Assembly: GCA_029255685.2 (NCBI GenBank)
Contig: CM055312.2
Location: forward strand, 78,622,369 to 78,686,368
Length of the DNA stretch: 64,000 bases
Origin: Silene conica
Lineage: Eukaryota; Streptophyta; Magnoliopsida; Caryophyllales; Caryophyllaceae
Direction: 5' to 3'
Shown piece by piece: positions 19,977 to 32,286 of this stretch (positions are counted from its first letter, which is position 1; every line of letters starts with the position of its first letter). The position numbers were made by a program, and so were the translations under genes. The notes beneath the pieces are model-generated. The model was given only the letters and a program-made list of their open reading frames with translations. It was not told where the DNA came from and made no database searches.

Positions 19977-22900
19977 TCAAAGAGCCTGTTCGCAAAATCG
20001 GGATTTTCAGACCCTAAGAAATCCTCACAATTCGACCTACAAACTTCAAAATCGCTACATATGATGTTTACCCAACATTATTAATCATCAAATACAACTT
20101 ATCTAGCAGCAAACAAGTCCCATAACAATCCTCAAACGAATTTAACAAGTATCCGTCGCAAAATGTGAAAAACTGAAAATGAACTTAAAGACATATAACA
20201 ACATCTTAGAGCATGAATTCCTCACATATTAAACATCCTAAACATGTTACTAAGTCCTTTGAACAATGAACAATAACAAAATCAGAAACTAGCATAAGAA
20301 ACACAACAAAAGTGCTAATATACACATAAAGGCCGAGTTATCTCATTATCGTCACCTTTCAAGCTTTTCCGGCTAAAGATCCTCCTCAACCAAGTAGCTA
20401 TCGACCTCCGGATCGTCTAAGCCCACTCCTACAAACAAAGAAACGGATTTTAGGACTCAAAAACGGAATTAAGAGAAAACAGTCTCATTTTCGAGTTCAA
20501 GGATTTACAAAAAGAAAGTGATAGATGGCTTGGAAATCGAATGGGGATTCCGAAAATGATATTTTTACCTTGATTTGATCGACGGATGATGAAGAATTTA
20601 TCAAAAGAAGGAGGAATAAAATGGAGGTTTAGGAGGGTTTTGTGTTACTGTAAAATGAATTCTTGATGAATGAGTTATGTCGACATTTGATTTAAGTAGG
20701 GTACAAGTGGGTCGTCCTTTTCCGTATTATGAAACGGGTTAGGAACTTAGAACGGATATTTAAGTCGGGAACTTAACCTTGCCAAGTTTGTATTCGTCTT
20801 AAGGACTTGAGGTTCTTAAGACGGATCTTACTTATTAAATTAAAATCTTTCGACATAAATTACTAAAATATTATTTTATTACATAAAAATAATTTAAGAT
20901 GCTTAAATTAGATTTTACGAAAATATGGGCTGTTACAGTCGGCCCAAAGGAAGGCTATTATTTGGCCGAATTGCATGTACACGTTGGGTAATAAATATGT
21001 GACGATTATTCGGTATTTTCATGTGTATATTAAGTCGGCCCAAAGGAAGGCTTAGTATTCGACGTGAGCTTATCGTCAATATTTGATTACAGTTATTCAA
21101 AAAGTAGTGTTTGTGCCTAGATAATATTTATGTTCAATAACTAAATATTAACTTTGCAACAACACTTTAATTATTTGAATTTATTCAAAATAGAAGAATA
21201 TCGTTTTGTTCATTCAGTTTGACATTTATGGTTATTATATCTGTCATGTTCAGTTGCATTCTTAATTCGGCTGAAAACCATTTATTAAATGAATGGTAAA
21301 GAATGTAAATATTTATTTCGGGTTGCGATACTCATAATATTGTTTTGAGAATGTGTAATTGCTACTCATAAGGATTAAAGTATCGCGTGGATTCACGTGA
21401 TTGGAGTAGTAGTACATTCAAAATGCATGTTTAATGATTATCCAAGGCGAAATTAAGGAAATATTCAAGGGCCTTGTTCAATTAATTCAGTTAATTAAGA
21501 AGCTGCAAAAGTCAAACTCAAGACAAACATAAAGTTAGACTTTTTTTTGGTGTTGGTTTGTTAAAAGTTTTTGACACATAAGGTAAATCAAGCATTTTTT
21601 GAACTCTTGGCGTGTCGGTTAAGTTAGGCTTCTCATTGGATTTGTCTAAGGTTATTTTTTTTATATCCAATCATGTTTGATGGGTTGATTTGGTTTTTCG
21701 CCCACATAAGTATATTGAAGCAAGTATTACTAAGATGTAAGAGCCAAGTGATGATGAAAGATTCATCTATTTGGGGCAAATCATCATCTAAGTTTGAGAC
21801 AGTCAACTATTTTAGTTATCATTAGTGACTTGTCCTTTTATTTGAATTTGAAAAACACTTTTGTATCACCCTTTAGGTGAAAAGAGATTATTTTCCATAT
21901 GAACAAATTTGGTTCTTTGTTCATTGAGATATAATCAATTGTTTGTGTTTTCCTGATTCAAATAATAGTGAATCCATCAATTTTGATAACTATTTATAGT
22001 TTAGATTGCAATCTCTTTCAAGCAAGCCTGCATTAAAGTTCGATGGATATAAAGTACAATTAAGAAATGACAGTTTCTTTTCAGTATGACACATTAACTG
22101 GAAATTAAAGTTTTGTGTCAAAATGAAACTGTTGTCCCCTGACTTCAGCTATTCTTTTTTAAGGGGGTAAAGACAAATATAAGGGAGATTAGATATCAAA
22201 GTTATTTTTTTGATGTCTTATTACTAACATATACGAGAAGGTGAACCATTTTATACTCTCAGTATTAGTGGTTTAATTCGTTATGTAGATAAAATATAGG
22301 CATGGATATCTAAATCTCATTTGTGAGAAGTTTTAAGTTCTTGACGTTTTCTGTGATATTTGACTGAATTGTTTTACTCAATAAAGAATTAATTATGTCA
22401 TATTTATCATAAATGTGAATATTTACAATGTTAAGGTTATTTTTAGAAAATTGTTAGAGGTGTTCGATCTTGTGTTTGATGTTATACCAGATGATGTTTT
22501 TTTTAGTATGGATGGTGTAACATAATCTTAAAGCTGGATAGGCGGTATGATTAATTGTTATACTTGCTCTTTTCCAGATGTCTCTAGTAATAAGTCCTTA
22601 AAGTTTGCAGCTATCTTTGATAAAGTTCTAACAATGACATTGACTATTTAATTATAGTGTAACTCATTTACACATTTTGCATGTCCAACTAATTAAGGAT
22701 GAGACTTAAAAGTCATAAGGTTAATTAATAGTTGGACTTATTAAGGACGGTCAATGATTTGTTTGTTCTAAGGGTAATGAGTTAGTGATCCCAAAATCAA
22801 GTTGTTTAAGACGGAAATTAAGGGGTTCATTGAGATTATTGAGTTTGAGTGGGAGAAAAGGTAATTGACATTGTTTTAAGTCTCCCTATACAGGATCATA

Positions 22901-24090
22901 AGATCAATTTAGTAGAACAAACTCAACTATCTCAATAACCAATTCATTAGACGATCTACTTAATAAAGTAAATGCAGCTAGATTAATTACATTGGTTTTC
23001 CATATGGATAAAATGGATAACAATGCAATGTCGGACTAACAAGTTGCAATAAGAGTTAGATGATGGAATGTTAGAAGGTGATCTAGTCGCCATCTAACAA
23101 ACCATTGAAGGTCCTAATTCATATAGGTGGATCAATGCCTTAAGGAAATTAAGTCAATTGATGGACAATGATATTTGAACATTGTTCAATTACCTAAAGT
23201 CATGAAATATATTGGTTTCAAATATTTATTTGTTACCAAGAAGGTTCAAAAGGTAATGTGACAATGAATTTCATTTTGACGATCTTGACTATAAGGACAT
23301 TTTGGCATATTCATTTTTTCAGTTATATTGGATGTATGTTCAGATTTGTTTCTCAATTATGACATTGATGAAACTATTTAGTGCAAAAGCTATAACTTTG
23401 ATTCAATAGATTCAAAGTAAATGTTTTGCAAATTGAGGTAATTCATCCAATAAAGTTTTAAGTAAGGTTTTCGTCATAAAGACACTACAAATCTGCATTG
23501 CTATCATCTTATTTGATATTAGATGAATGTTGTAGATGATTGTAGATACTCGGAATTCAGTGGGAGTATGAAAATATTATGGTTTTATATCCTTTCAGTA
23601 AAGGAGACAAATTAGTCTCAAATGCCCTAAAGGAAATATTTATTCGTAAAATATAATAATGCTTAATTCATATGTTTTAGAAAATATTTTGTGTCTTTAA
23701 GCATTATGATATATATTTAGTTTGTATGCGTTTAGATATTGCGTACATTCTAAAGTTTATTTGACAGATATTAAGTTGTTACAGATTAGGATCTTGGATC
23801 CACTAAGGGCAGCCAAATATATTGTTTGTCATTTACATTTGGAACAAAACATTATAAATAGGAGATCGATTCAGGTTGAGATCATTCAGTATTTCGACTC
23901 CTAGATGGTTATGAGCATTTGTCTTAAGGCTGCAAATTCGGTATGGTATTCAAATACCACTTAAGCTATTTCTGACAAATGTGACAGTTGTTATAGTTTC
24001 AAATTAACAATACAAGTGATGTATTATTATTTAAGAAACAATTCAGAGTGAAAATGTGTCAATTATACATGTTGATACAAACTTCATTTT

Positions 24091-24155
24091 GCGGATCCGC
24101 TTATTAAGAAATTACCACCCACAGTCTTTCTTGAGCTCATTGCTCAAATGGGTGT
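24091..24155 (+). pseudogene. Copia RNase H C-terminal remnant
   Basis: The frame gcggatccg.. reads ADPLIKKLPPTVFLELIAQM, matching the conserved ADPLTK..F..H...MG tail of Copia pol. It lies about 0.4 kb before the 3' LTR, the expected place. Stops surround it, so it is a relic. Confidence 0.7.
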
Positions 24156-24566
24156 TTCAGTTTTAAGGAAATTCAGTTTAAGTGGGAGTTTGTCATGTTA
24201 GACACATTAAAGTTTACGGTTATTAAGTTCTGCAGAAATAAAGATTTTGGTTTACGGTTTCACTCTGTTTTATTTGGTTGATCTCACTAAGGTGGACCAG
24301 TTGGAAATATGCATATTTGGATCACATTCGGATGCTATTTTCATGCTGCACTTCCATGCTCGATTCATGTCGTTGGTTATATTGTCATATGTGACCATTG
24401 AGGGTCTTGTTACGACAAATTGTAGCAAAGGCCGCTTTGATCCTATGTTGGTATGATTGATGGACCGAATTGCTTAAGACGGTTAGATTGTGATAGCATT
24501 TTGAGCTCATAAGGTTATTGTAAGTACAATTATCAGGTGTTACACATATATGAATGTATTTGGCCC

Positions 24567-24577
24567 AAGTGGGAGAT
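24567..24577 (+). promoter_or_regulatory. Polypurine tract of the Copia-type element
   Basis: AAGTGGGAGAT directly precedes the 3' LTR, matching the usual Copia plus-strand priming site. Confidence 0.85.
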
Positions 24578-25040
24578 TGTAAGAATTATGGGCCTAATAC
24601 AATAATATAAGTGGACAAATTATTTATTCGGTAGTAATTGTATTTATGCGCTATCAACTAAGTTAAGCCCAAATATAAAGTGATCCACTACGGTGTATTA
24701 ATTACGGGCTTATATACGTCTTAAAAGGTATGGGCCTGACTATTATCTAAGTGTAGATACCCATTAGATTTATAATGCATGATGGGCGCATTATACTAAG
24801 GAGACTATATATAGTCACCTAGGGTTATGGTCCCTAGTAGCACACAATAACCTAATCTGCCCGCATCCCGTCAGTAGAGAGATTCCTATTGGTATGTGTG
24901 TCTACTAGAAGACCTAATCCGTAGACCGTCTGCTCAGACAGTTCATCCCAACCTTGTAATCAGGTACGCTTCCGCATCTAGTATTTACCGAATAATTTAG
25001 TATGAAGTTATTGGCTTTAGACGGGTGATTAAATCTAACA
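24578..25040 (+). repeat. 3' LTR of the Copia-type element
   Basis: 463 bp, four substitutions from the 5' LTR and no indels, followed by the TSD copy CAACA. Confidence 0.95.
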
Positions 25041-25120
25041 CAACAACCTAAACAACGAAATAACAACAAATTATACAAGTATAATTAAAACTACACTAAA
25101 TTAATTTAAAAAAGACTAAC

Positions 25121-25300
25121 CTTGGTGGTGCGTGCGTGCGGTTGTCGGTGGTGGTGCGTGCGGTTGTCGGCGTCGGTGGGGTCGTCGGACAGTGGTGGTC
25201 GGAGTATTGGTTGTGGTGTCGGTGGCCTTCGGTGGGTTATGGGGTTCAAGAGTGAGTGAGGGAGTAAGGATGAATTTGGGAGGGTTTAGGTGACAAAAGG
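25121..25300 (-). other. Probable leader exon of the MULE plant mobile domain gene
   Basis: On minus, sequence just inside the right TIR runs to CACCAAG|GTTAGT (donor at 25121/25120). An acceptor is present directly before ATG 15070. Joining them gives a leader spliced to the mobile-domain exon, with an original intron of about 0.9 kb that now contains the Copia element. This is inferred from splice signals only. Confidence 0.45.
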
Positions 25301-25326
25301 GTAAGGTTGGTCTTTTGTTTGAATTT

Positions 25327-25364
25327 CGTCGACAATTTTTCGTAAAACGTCGACGACCTTTCGC
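25327..25364 (-). repeat. Right terminal inverted repeat of the MULE
   Basis: Reverse complement starts GCGAAAGGTCGTCGACG; 34 of 38 positions match the left TIR. Confidence 0.88.
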
Positions 25365-25561
25365 GATTAGGTTATTTTAATGCTATTGAATTAATTTTTT
25401 TTTAAAGATTATTATAAACTGAATTAATTTTACCCAACCTTTCAGACGGAGATACCCGTCCTAATACTAAAACAGGTTAAATATCATCTCACATGTACAT
25501 ATAGGATAAATCTTACTTTTCACTATGCGTTATGCTTTTGCCTTATTCATCAATCGTCATA

Positions 25562-26263
25562 GATGAACATATTTAACCCGTTTTAAACTTCAGACGAATA
25601 TACCCTTGTTAAATTTGTCCAACTTAAGTAAATAAATAAATATTATATTATCTTGAAATAAATGGCTCATCTGTATAATAAAAAAGTCTAATAATACTAA
25701 AGAAGCCCTTGCTAATTTGGCACAAAGCGACAAAAAGTCTAATAATACTACGATGTACTCCCTCCATTCTTTTTATATCACCCAACTTTTGTTTTGTCAC
25801 TATTCACTATCGAGTATTCAACGTCGGTTTTCTCTCAATCCGTTCACGGAAATATATTCATGTGAGATCTTTTTTGGATTGTCTTGATAAGATGATTAAG
25901 AATATCAAACTTTTATAATTTTTAGTAGTATGTAGCTAAAGATATAATCAAAACAAAATGAACATCGGCAAACGTGAATAATGAAATGGGGTGATATAAA
26001 AAGAATGGAGGGAGTACTTTATTACACAATTATTACTATTCATTGTAGGACATAACCTAGCAAATTCACGTTACCCAAAAACAATTGATAAATGATTGTA
26101 AATTGAACATATTTAACCCGTTTTAAATTTCAGACGAATATACCCTTGTTAAATTGCCCAACTTACGTAAATAAATAAATAAATATTATGTTATCTTGAA
26201 ATAAATGGTCATCTGTATAATAAAAAAGTCTAATGATACTAAGAAGCCCTTGCTAATTTACCA
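25562..26263. repeat. Direct duplication flanking a Stowaway MITE
   Basis: About 160 bp at 25562-25722 recurs at 26103-26263 (shared AACATATTTAACCCG, CAGACGAATATACCC, TCATCTGTATAATAAAAAAG, GAAGCCCTTGCTAATTT) with few changes. The MITE at 25758-26014 lies between them. Confidence 0.85.
25758..26014. mobile_element. Stowaway-type (Tc1/mariner) MITE
   Basis: 257 bp with terminal inverted repeats CTCCCTCCATTCTTTTTATA..TATAAAAAGAATGGAGGGAG, flanked by TA on both sides. The CTCCCTCC start and TA target duplication are diagnostic. No coding capacity. Confidence 0.93.
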
Positions 26264-28063
26264 CTTGGTAAATTGAATTCGAAAACACACATTTTTTTCT
26301 CTATTTTGAAAAAATGGAAGGTGGGTAGATATGTTTATGATTTTCCTAAGAAACAGATACCCGAGATATTTCATCTTATATTTGAAAAAAAAATATAATT
26401 GTTGATTATTTTTATTAATTTTTTAACAAATATATTTTAGTTTCACCAAGTTTAAAAGGTATTTTAATTATTTAATTAATTTTTTTCGATTTGCTTGAAT
26501 TTATATAGTTACTATTTTAAATCTACTAAATTCCTTCAAATTTCAAGTGCAATTTTGTTATATATGTTTTTTTTTTGTAAATTGTGCCAAAATTATTATG
26601 TATAAGCAATTTACTATTTTTTTTGGGTTATGTTCAGAATATAAGATAAGATTGTAATTAATTTAAATCAATGAATCAAGAAAATTAAATTAAATCAAAT
26701 CATAGAATCATTAATGTACAGAGAGTAATTAATTATTTACCAAGTAAGTGGGGAAGTGGGGGCTCTACCTAAATAATTTTTTCTCAATATCTAAAAATTT
26801 AAGGACCAATAAGGAGGCTTGAAATGTTATTTCTTTTATAGAAAGGGGATTAGGCCATCATTATTGTTATAACGGAGGCATCTCGTTATTCAAATAGTTA
26901 ATTGATAAGGTGATAAGAACAATAAACAACAAATGTAAATAAAGTTGACATAAGAAATTACGTGGTTAACCAATAAAATAACTGGCTACGTTCATCCCGC
27001 AAGAAGATCAAACTTTACTATAATGGAGAAAATAGTACAATAGTAGACCGGTCCACAACTCCACATTCTCAATATGAGCAAAAATGTATACTGAGACGAA
27101 GGACAAATTATCTTGAGTCCATCCAAAATCTAAACAAACTACTTGACAAACGAGACAAACGAACGCCAATAATAGAATCCTGAGACAAATTGAATTTCCG
27201 CCTTCATTTACGACGACTCACCGCAGACGGTCTTTTTGACTCAACTTGTTCCATTCACCTATTTTCTTTTTCAGAAGGAACCTCACAAATTATCTTTGTG
27301 ACGATACTATTCCGTCGTAAGTTTGTGACGTCTCATAAAAAAACAAGTAAAAGAGTAAGTGGATGAGCAAATGGGAGAAAATATATGAAACGTCACAAGC
27401 TCATAAGGGGTCGGATAGCTCCCACTTTTGTAGATAGAACAAGTCTAGAGAATCTCAAAGGGTTTGTCTTTTCTTCTTATATAGTTTTAAACCCGTGCAA
27501 ATTGCACGGGTATGTTGTTTAAAAAGTTATTATAAAAAGTAGTAAGCGTAAATTAAGTTTTAAAGTAAAGTAATAAAATTGTCCCTACTTGTTATTTGAT
27601 AATTTAAGTGGCCAATGTAATAATTGGTTAATAAAAAAAGATTATGAATTTCATTTGAAAATTTCACATGCAATTAGTATAAAATGAAACAATAGTGTTA
27701 ATTGGTTGGAGTAATTATTATAGTAAGATACAATTTGTATTTCTAATTAGGCCTTGTTACTTAGGCGGCGGCCTAAAAAAGGCTGACTTATATAGATAAA
27801 ACTAAATAAACAAAATAATTCATGCGGAAATTATCATAGAATTAGTGAAATTACAAATTGTTAACCTATTTTTTCATTTAATTATACCCACAGGGCAAAA
27901 TGAAACTTTTGACCCGTAGATATCTTAAAATACAAATTCTAACTCAATTTTCATTTCGTACAAATTATTGTTACTTAGTAAATAGACCAAATTTAGAATA
28001 GACTTCTACAAATTGTTACTTTGTAACAAAATTAGAATACTTCATAAATCTCGTTAACATGTA
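26264..28063. other. AT-rich intergenic stretch
   Basis: No gene was seen. A 9-bp-stem palindrome, CCCGTGCAAATTGCACGGG (27492-27510), may be the end hairpin of another Helitron-like element read on minus, but the base pattern after it (CTAT) does not fit the usual CTRR end. A poor copy of the TGCGACGG MITE family may lie near 27285-27360. Confidence 0.4.
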
Positions 28064-28270
28064 CTCCCTCCGTCCCGGTCATTTGTTATCTATTTCCATT
28101 TTGGGGTGTATCATTGAATTGTTATCTATTTCCATTTTTGGCAACTTTTTGTGGATAACATTTGATTACATGTGGGGCCATATACTTTGTGTGGTCTAAA
28201 TTCATTTATACTTCTTTTCTTAATCTTTGTGTCAAAAACAATAGATAACAATTGATCGGGACGGAGGGAG
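28064..28270. mobile_element. Stowaway-type (Tc1/mariner) MITE
   Basis: 207 bp with inverted ends CTCCCTCCGTCCCGGTCA and TGATCGGGACGGAGGGAG, both flanked by TA. It is a different subfamily from the MITE at 25758. Confidence 0.93.
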
Positions 28271-28582
28271 TACTACTTAAGAAATATCATCTATTTTCAT
28301 GTGTTGGAAAAATTACATGAATAATTATTGTTAAAAAAGTTGTAAATAATAATTCATATTTACCAATACTTGAAGAAACAATTACTCCATAAAATAATTA
28401 TCAAATACTATCTCTGACCCAAACTTGTACTTTGTGGAAAGTAATAACACATGCAAAAAAATAATAGTTTAGTCTCTCTTGAGACAAAGGTATCCATCTT
28501 AACGTTAAAACCAGCCAAATATGATCCCTTAAGCATAACAAAGTGGTTGTTTAGCCCAATACATTATGTTTTTATCTTACAA

Positions 28583-29897
28583 ACTAGTTTTGGAGCCCGT
28601 GAAAATCACGGGATTATTAATAATTTACTGTGTTTAATTGTTTAATTTGTGAATAACTTATACGGAGTATTCACTCTCTCAATCATTTGTTTAAAACGAA
28701 CACGACCAAGGTAGCGATATTTTAAAATAAATGTTTAATACAATTCAATTTTTGATTCAGGAGGACAGACAAACCAAAATGTGAATAACTTGGTTGTTTT
28801 GAAACGGCCATCTAAAAATTGTATTGAAATTTATTTTATACTAAGAAGCACAAATTCTTATTTGCAACGGCACTATCCGTCGCAAGCTTGTGACGAATAC
28901 CGTTTCCTCTCATAAAATACCCACTTTTTCTCCCTTTCCAACACTATTCATGTGGTCCCCTTTCTCCACTAACTCATTTTGTATCCATTTTATCTCACAA
29001 AATATCCGTCACAAATGGTGACCCGTCGCAAGCAAGACTTACTATTAAAGAAGTCACCCTTCCATATATGAACAAATTGCATTGAAATTTATTTTCTACT
29101 CCATATGCAGTTAAAAACCTCCTAATTTCGACATATTTATGAAATTTTTTATTACTAATTCTCTCAAAATTTCATGAATCAACGAAAAAAAAAAAATATG
29201 GTACATAAATAAAGAGTATTTATAATAATGATGAAAGAAAAGTTAAAAGGTCATTTCATTAATAAAGGAAATAATGAATAAATAGGTAAACTATGAGAGG
29301 AGATCAATTCTCTTTGTTTATACCTTCTATTTTTTTATTTTTTTTAACTTATACTGTATTTTTTAATTTTCTTAAATTGGTAATTCACGTCATTTTTTTT
29401 TTTACATGTCATATAAAAGTTGTCACGCCACGATTAAACTTGTCATGTCACATTTTTTAGCTTAGACTTTTAATACGATTTTTAAGCAAAACAAAATAGT
29501 TGCATGATGTAAATTTAAAGTGATGTGTTTTTTTTTATTTGAGGATTAACCTATTCTAACAATAAACACATAAATTTCAAATTTAGCATGCATTTTAATT
29601 TATTAATTGCTGTTAAATTTATTAAAAATTAAGAGTCTAAACTTTATTCGTTATTATGCTATTTAAAAACTTGGTATGCATTAAATGCTTGTAAATTCAT
29701 TAGCTTTTTTTATTTTTTATTTTTTAAATAATGATTTTATGTTATTTAAAACATGATATGCATTTAATGCTTGTAAATTTATTAGTTTTTTTTTTCTTTT
29801 TTAAATAATGATGATGATGATGTGGCTTGCTAGAATTACTCAAAAGTGAAATGGTGAAATGTGGTGCTTTGTCTAGCCTTTTTATATTATATATAGA
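28583..29897 (-). mobile_element. Helitron-like non-autonomous element
   Basis: Read on minus, it starts A|TCTATATATAATATAAAAAGG (29897) and ends with a hairpin, CCCGTGATTTTCACGGG (28612-28596), followed eight bases later by CTAGT|T (28587-28583). A TC start, a short hairpin about ten bases before CTAGT, insertion between A and T, and no target duplication are the Helitron signature. No Rep/helicase is encoded in its 1.3 kb. A MITE (28849-29040) lies inside. Both ends are short motifs, so chance pairing is the main risk. Confidence 0.6.
28849..29040 (+). mobile_element. MITE-like element, CACAAATTCT..GCAAGCAAGACTT family, copy 1
   Basis: The left end CACAAATTCTTATTTGCAACGG and right end CCCGTCGCAAGCAAGACTT share an inverted TTGC(G/A)ACGG core. 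About 190 bp, closely related to 40655-40841. It is inside the Helitron-like element. Superfamily not assigned. Confidence 0.7.
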
Positions 29898-31077
29898 TCT
29901 AGATAATACGTAACGCGTCCTAAACTTAAGACAACACCCGTGTTAAATAAGAACTTGTAAATATCGAGTAGTACCCGGGTAAATTTGTTTCCAACAATGG
30001 GTTAATTTAAAACGAATTCAGTATTACTCCATAAACTACATGACCCACCTCCAAATAAGTCATATTATACCTTTCAGAATTTGTTGCTTCAGACAGACCA
30101 AAATAAGACGGGTCAAATATCACCATCTTTTTATCGCAACTTGTAAATATCGAACTTGTAAATATCGAGTAGTACCCGGGTAAATTTGTTTTAGCGTAAT
30201 TTTGTCACTTTTTACCCTAAAAATGATGGTAACATTTTAACAAAAAAGTCAACATTTTATTGTAAAACTGACTACAATTAGTCCGTCATATACCCTTGTG
30301 TGCATATAAAATCTTGTAGCAAACCACGCCGCTATATTTACTCTCTTTCAAGTCTCTCAACTATCAATCAGTTATCAGTGCCTAACTGCCTATCACTCTT
30401 TTGCGTATTATACTTCATGACTAATAATTACCATGGAATATGATACTCATCACATATATGGATTTTTTAATTATTATTTTATCAGTTAAAGTGTTGCGGT
30501 TTTTTAGTTCAATTTTTGCTTATTTCAAATTTATTTTCAAATATTTTTATTTTCTTTTTTCATATTGTTGCCCATTAATTATGACCTAAGTCAATTAATT
30601 ACTTTTCATTTAAGTAATGTGTTTCATTCAAAAGAAAAAAAACCGATCTATAAATTTATATATTTTATAAACTATTGTTTTTATAGAACAATATGTTCTT
30701 TTATTTAAAATTTTCAATTACTTATAGTGCAGTATAGTTTTGATTATTTTTACAACATTAATATTGATCTATGATTTTTTTTAAGATTTTGACTCTATCG
30801 AATTAATTTAATTTTTTAGTTTTTCTATTTTTTTTTTCTATTTTTGACTATATTTTCCAATTCTTGATTTACAGCACCGTTAATTTTATAACGCAATTTA
30901 ATTTCATGATTGGCTTATATATGATGTTAGATTATTGTACTGTGATTTAATAATATCACGTAATTCATTCAAATTATATATTCTATTTTAATTCACACAT
31001 TTTTTATTATGCAAGTAATTTAGAAAAAAATATTTGTATTATTTTAAATTACACCGCATTGTTGGCTGAATGAACGT
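29898..31077. other. AT-rich intergenic stretch with a short direct repeat
   Basis: A block with AACTTGTAAATATCGAGTAG and TACCCGGGTAAATTTGTTT occurs at about 29951-29990 and again at about 30154-30193. No coding potential or RNA gene was seen. Confidence 0.5.
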
Positions 31078-31705
31078 ATCCCGTCATACAGAATTACCAT
31101 TTTGTATTTACTTAAATAATTATGTAATTCTAAATTTTAATTTTATTAATTATTTCGTTTATATGATATCAACAAAATTAGTTCGTTGCTTTTAAATATC
31201 TAACACGACTACACGACGGTTCACCTTAAATGTTGTATCACGAATTTTGTATATAAAAGCAAAAAAAATGGGAGAGTTAGTGAGGAACATTGTAGGGTCT
31301 ACTAAGAAAAATAAAAAAAATAATGTACTTTAAACCACAGAGCGACACATCAGCTCTGTGGTTGTTGATTCAATGAATTAGATGAATTAGATAATATCCC
31401 GTCATACAGAATTATCATTTTGTATTTACTTAAATAATTATGTAATCCTAAATTTTAATTTTATTAATTATCTCGTTTATATGATATCAACAAAATTAGT
31501 TCGTTGCTTTTAAATATCTAACACGACTACACACCTTAATTGTTGCATCACAAATTCTGTATATGAAAGCAAAAAAAAGATGGGAGAGTTAGTGGGGAAC
31601 ATTGTGGGGTCCACTAAAAAGAAATAAAAAAAATAATGTAATTTAAATCACGTAGCGACACATGAGCTCTGTGGTTGTTGCTTTAATGAATTAGATGGAT
31701 AATAT
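31078..31705. repeat. Tandem duplication of about 317 bp containing a hairpin
   Basis: Copies start ATCCCGTCATACAGAATTA at 31078 and 31395. The first contains a perfect inverted repeat, CCACAGAGC..GCTCTGTGG (31335-31343 and 31353-31361, 9-base loop); in the second the left arm is degraded. AT-rich and non-coding. Confidence 0.88.
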
Positions 31706-32286
31706 TTGACGAGTAGGTTTCCTCTCAATAAGCTTGTTGAGAGACTATTGTACGAATTTAAGAAAAAGTGTTACTCAACCTAATATAATGGATACAAATC
31801 AGGATTAAAGATAAAATGAGTACATTTAGTATGTAAATAAGTACGAAATTACTATGTACGATTAATGACAAAAGGATTACGAAATACAAATAAAAGGGTA
31901 CAAAAGAATAATGTCTCAATAATTTATTAAAAATCAATCTCTATCAAGTTTTAGTGATATTTGATCCCTCGCAAAAATTATGACGGAATATGTCCGTTAT
32001 AAATGAGAATTTGTAATTAAATAACGTATAAAGATTGAAGTGAACCTAAACTTTGGTTAGTTGTGTCCAGATTTAAGAAATGTTATCTCAAAACCTTCTT
32101 AACAACGCGCCAAGCTTACGCGGACTCCATTATCTTTTTCACCATTATTATAAGGTCACCAAGTGTCAAAGCGTGACACACCATACTTATTTAGCCTTTT
32201 AGGTGTTGGTTGTTGCTTCAAATTCAACGACCTTCATACGTTACCGAGTTTCCCTGATCATCGCATTTTCCCAGGAGAACGGAATA
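31706..32286. other. Upstream region of the annexin gene
   Basis: No gene. It includes the annexin promoter and leader; TTATTATAAGG at about 32146 is a weak TATA candidate about 140 bases before ATG. Confidence 0.35.

Larger units (their letters stand above)
18032..20937 (+). mobile_element. Solo LTR, 2.9 kb, Ty3-type ends
   Basis: The block starts TGTAAAACCCC and ends GGGCTGTTACA, so its ends form the inverted TGTAA/TTACA pair. A perfect 5-bp duplication GTCGG flanks it (18027-18031 and 20938-20942), and the surrounding Copia sequence joins cleanly across it. There is no primer-binding site, polypurine tract or coding sequence inside, so it is a solo LTR, the product of LTR-LTR recombination. 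Its end style resembles Tekay/Del-type chromovirus LTRs, but family assignment is inference. It contains the 30-bp core array (18765-19252), the GC-rich palindrome cluster (19560-19976) and a pair of GAGCCGGTTTCCC..CGGGGGGTCT blocks (18574 and 19366) that bracket the first array. Strand is arbitrary. Confidence 0.9.
17634..21110. repeat. Internal duplication of the Copia interior, one copy split by a solo LTR
   Basis: A unit containing GGATAATGGTCGGCCCAAAG, TTTGGCCGAA and TATTAAGTCGGCCCAAAGGA occurs at about 17634-17800 and again at 18005-18031 joined to 20938-21110. The second copy was interrupted when the solo LTR landed in its GTCGG. Within each unit GTCGGCCCAAAGGAAG appears twice about 110 bases apart. 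Confidence 0.8.

Noticed and set aside
19436-20084. Arg/Ser/Gly-rich ORFs on both strands
   Set aside because: By-product of the GC-rich palindromes, open in several frames at once.
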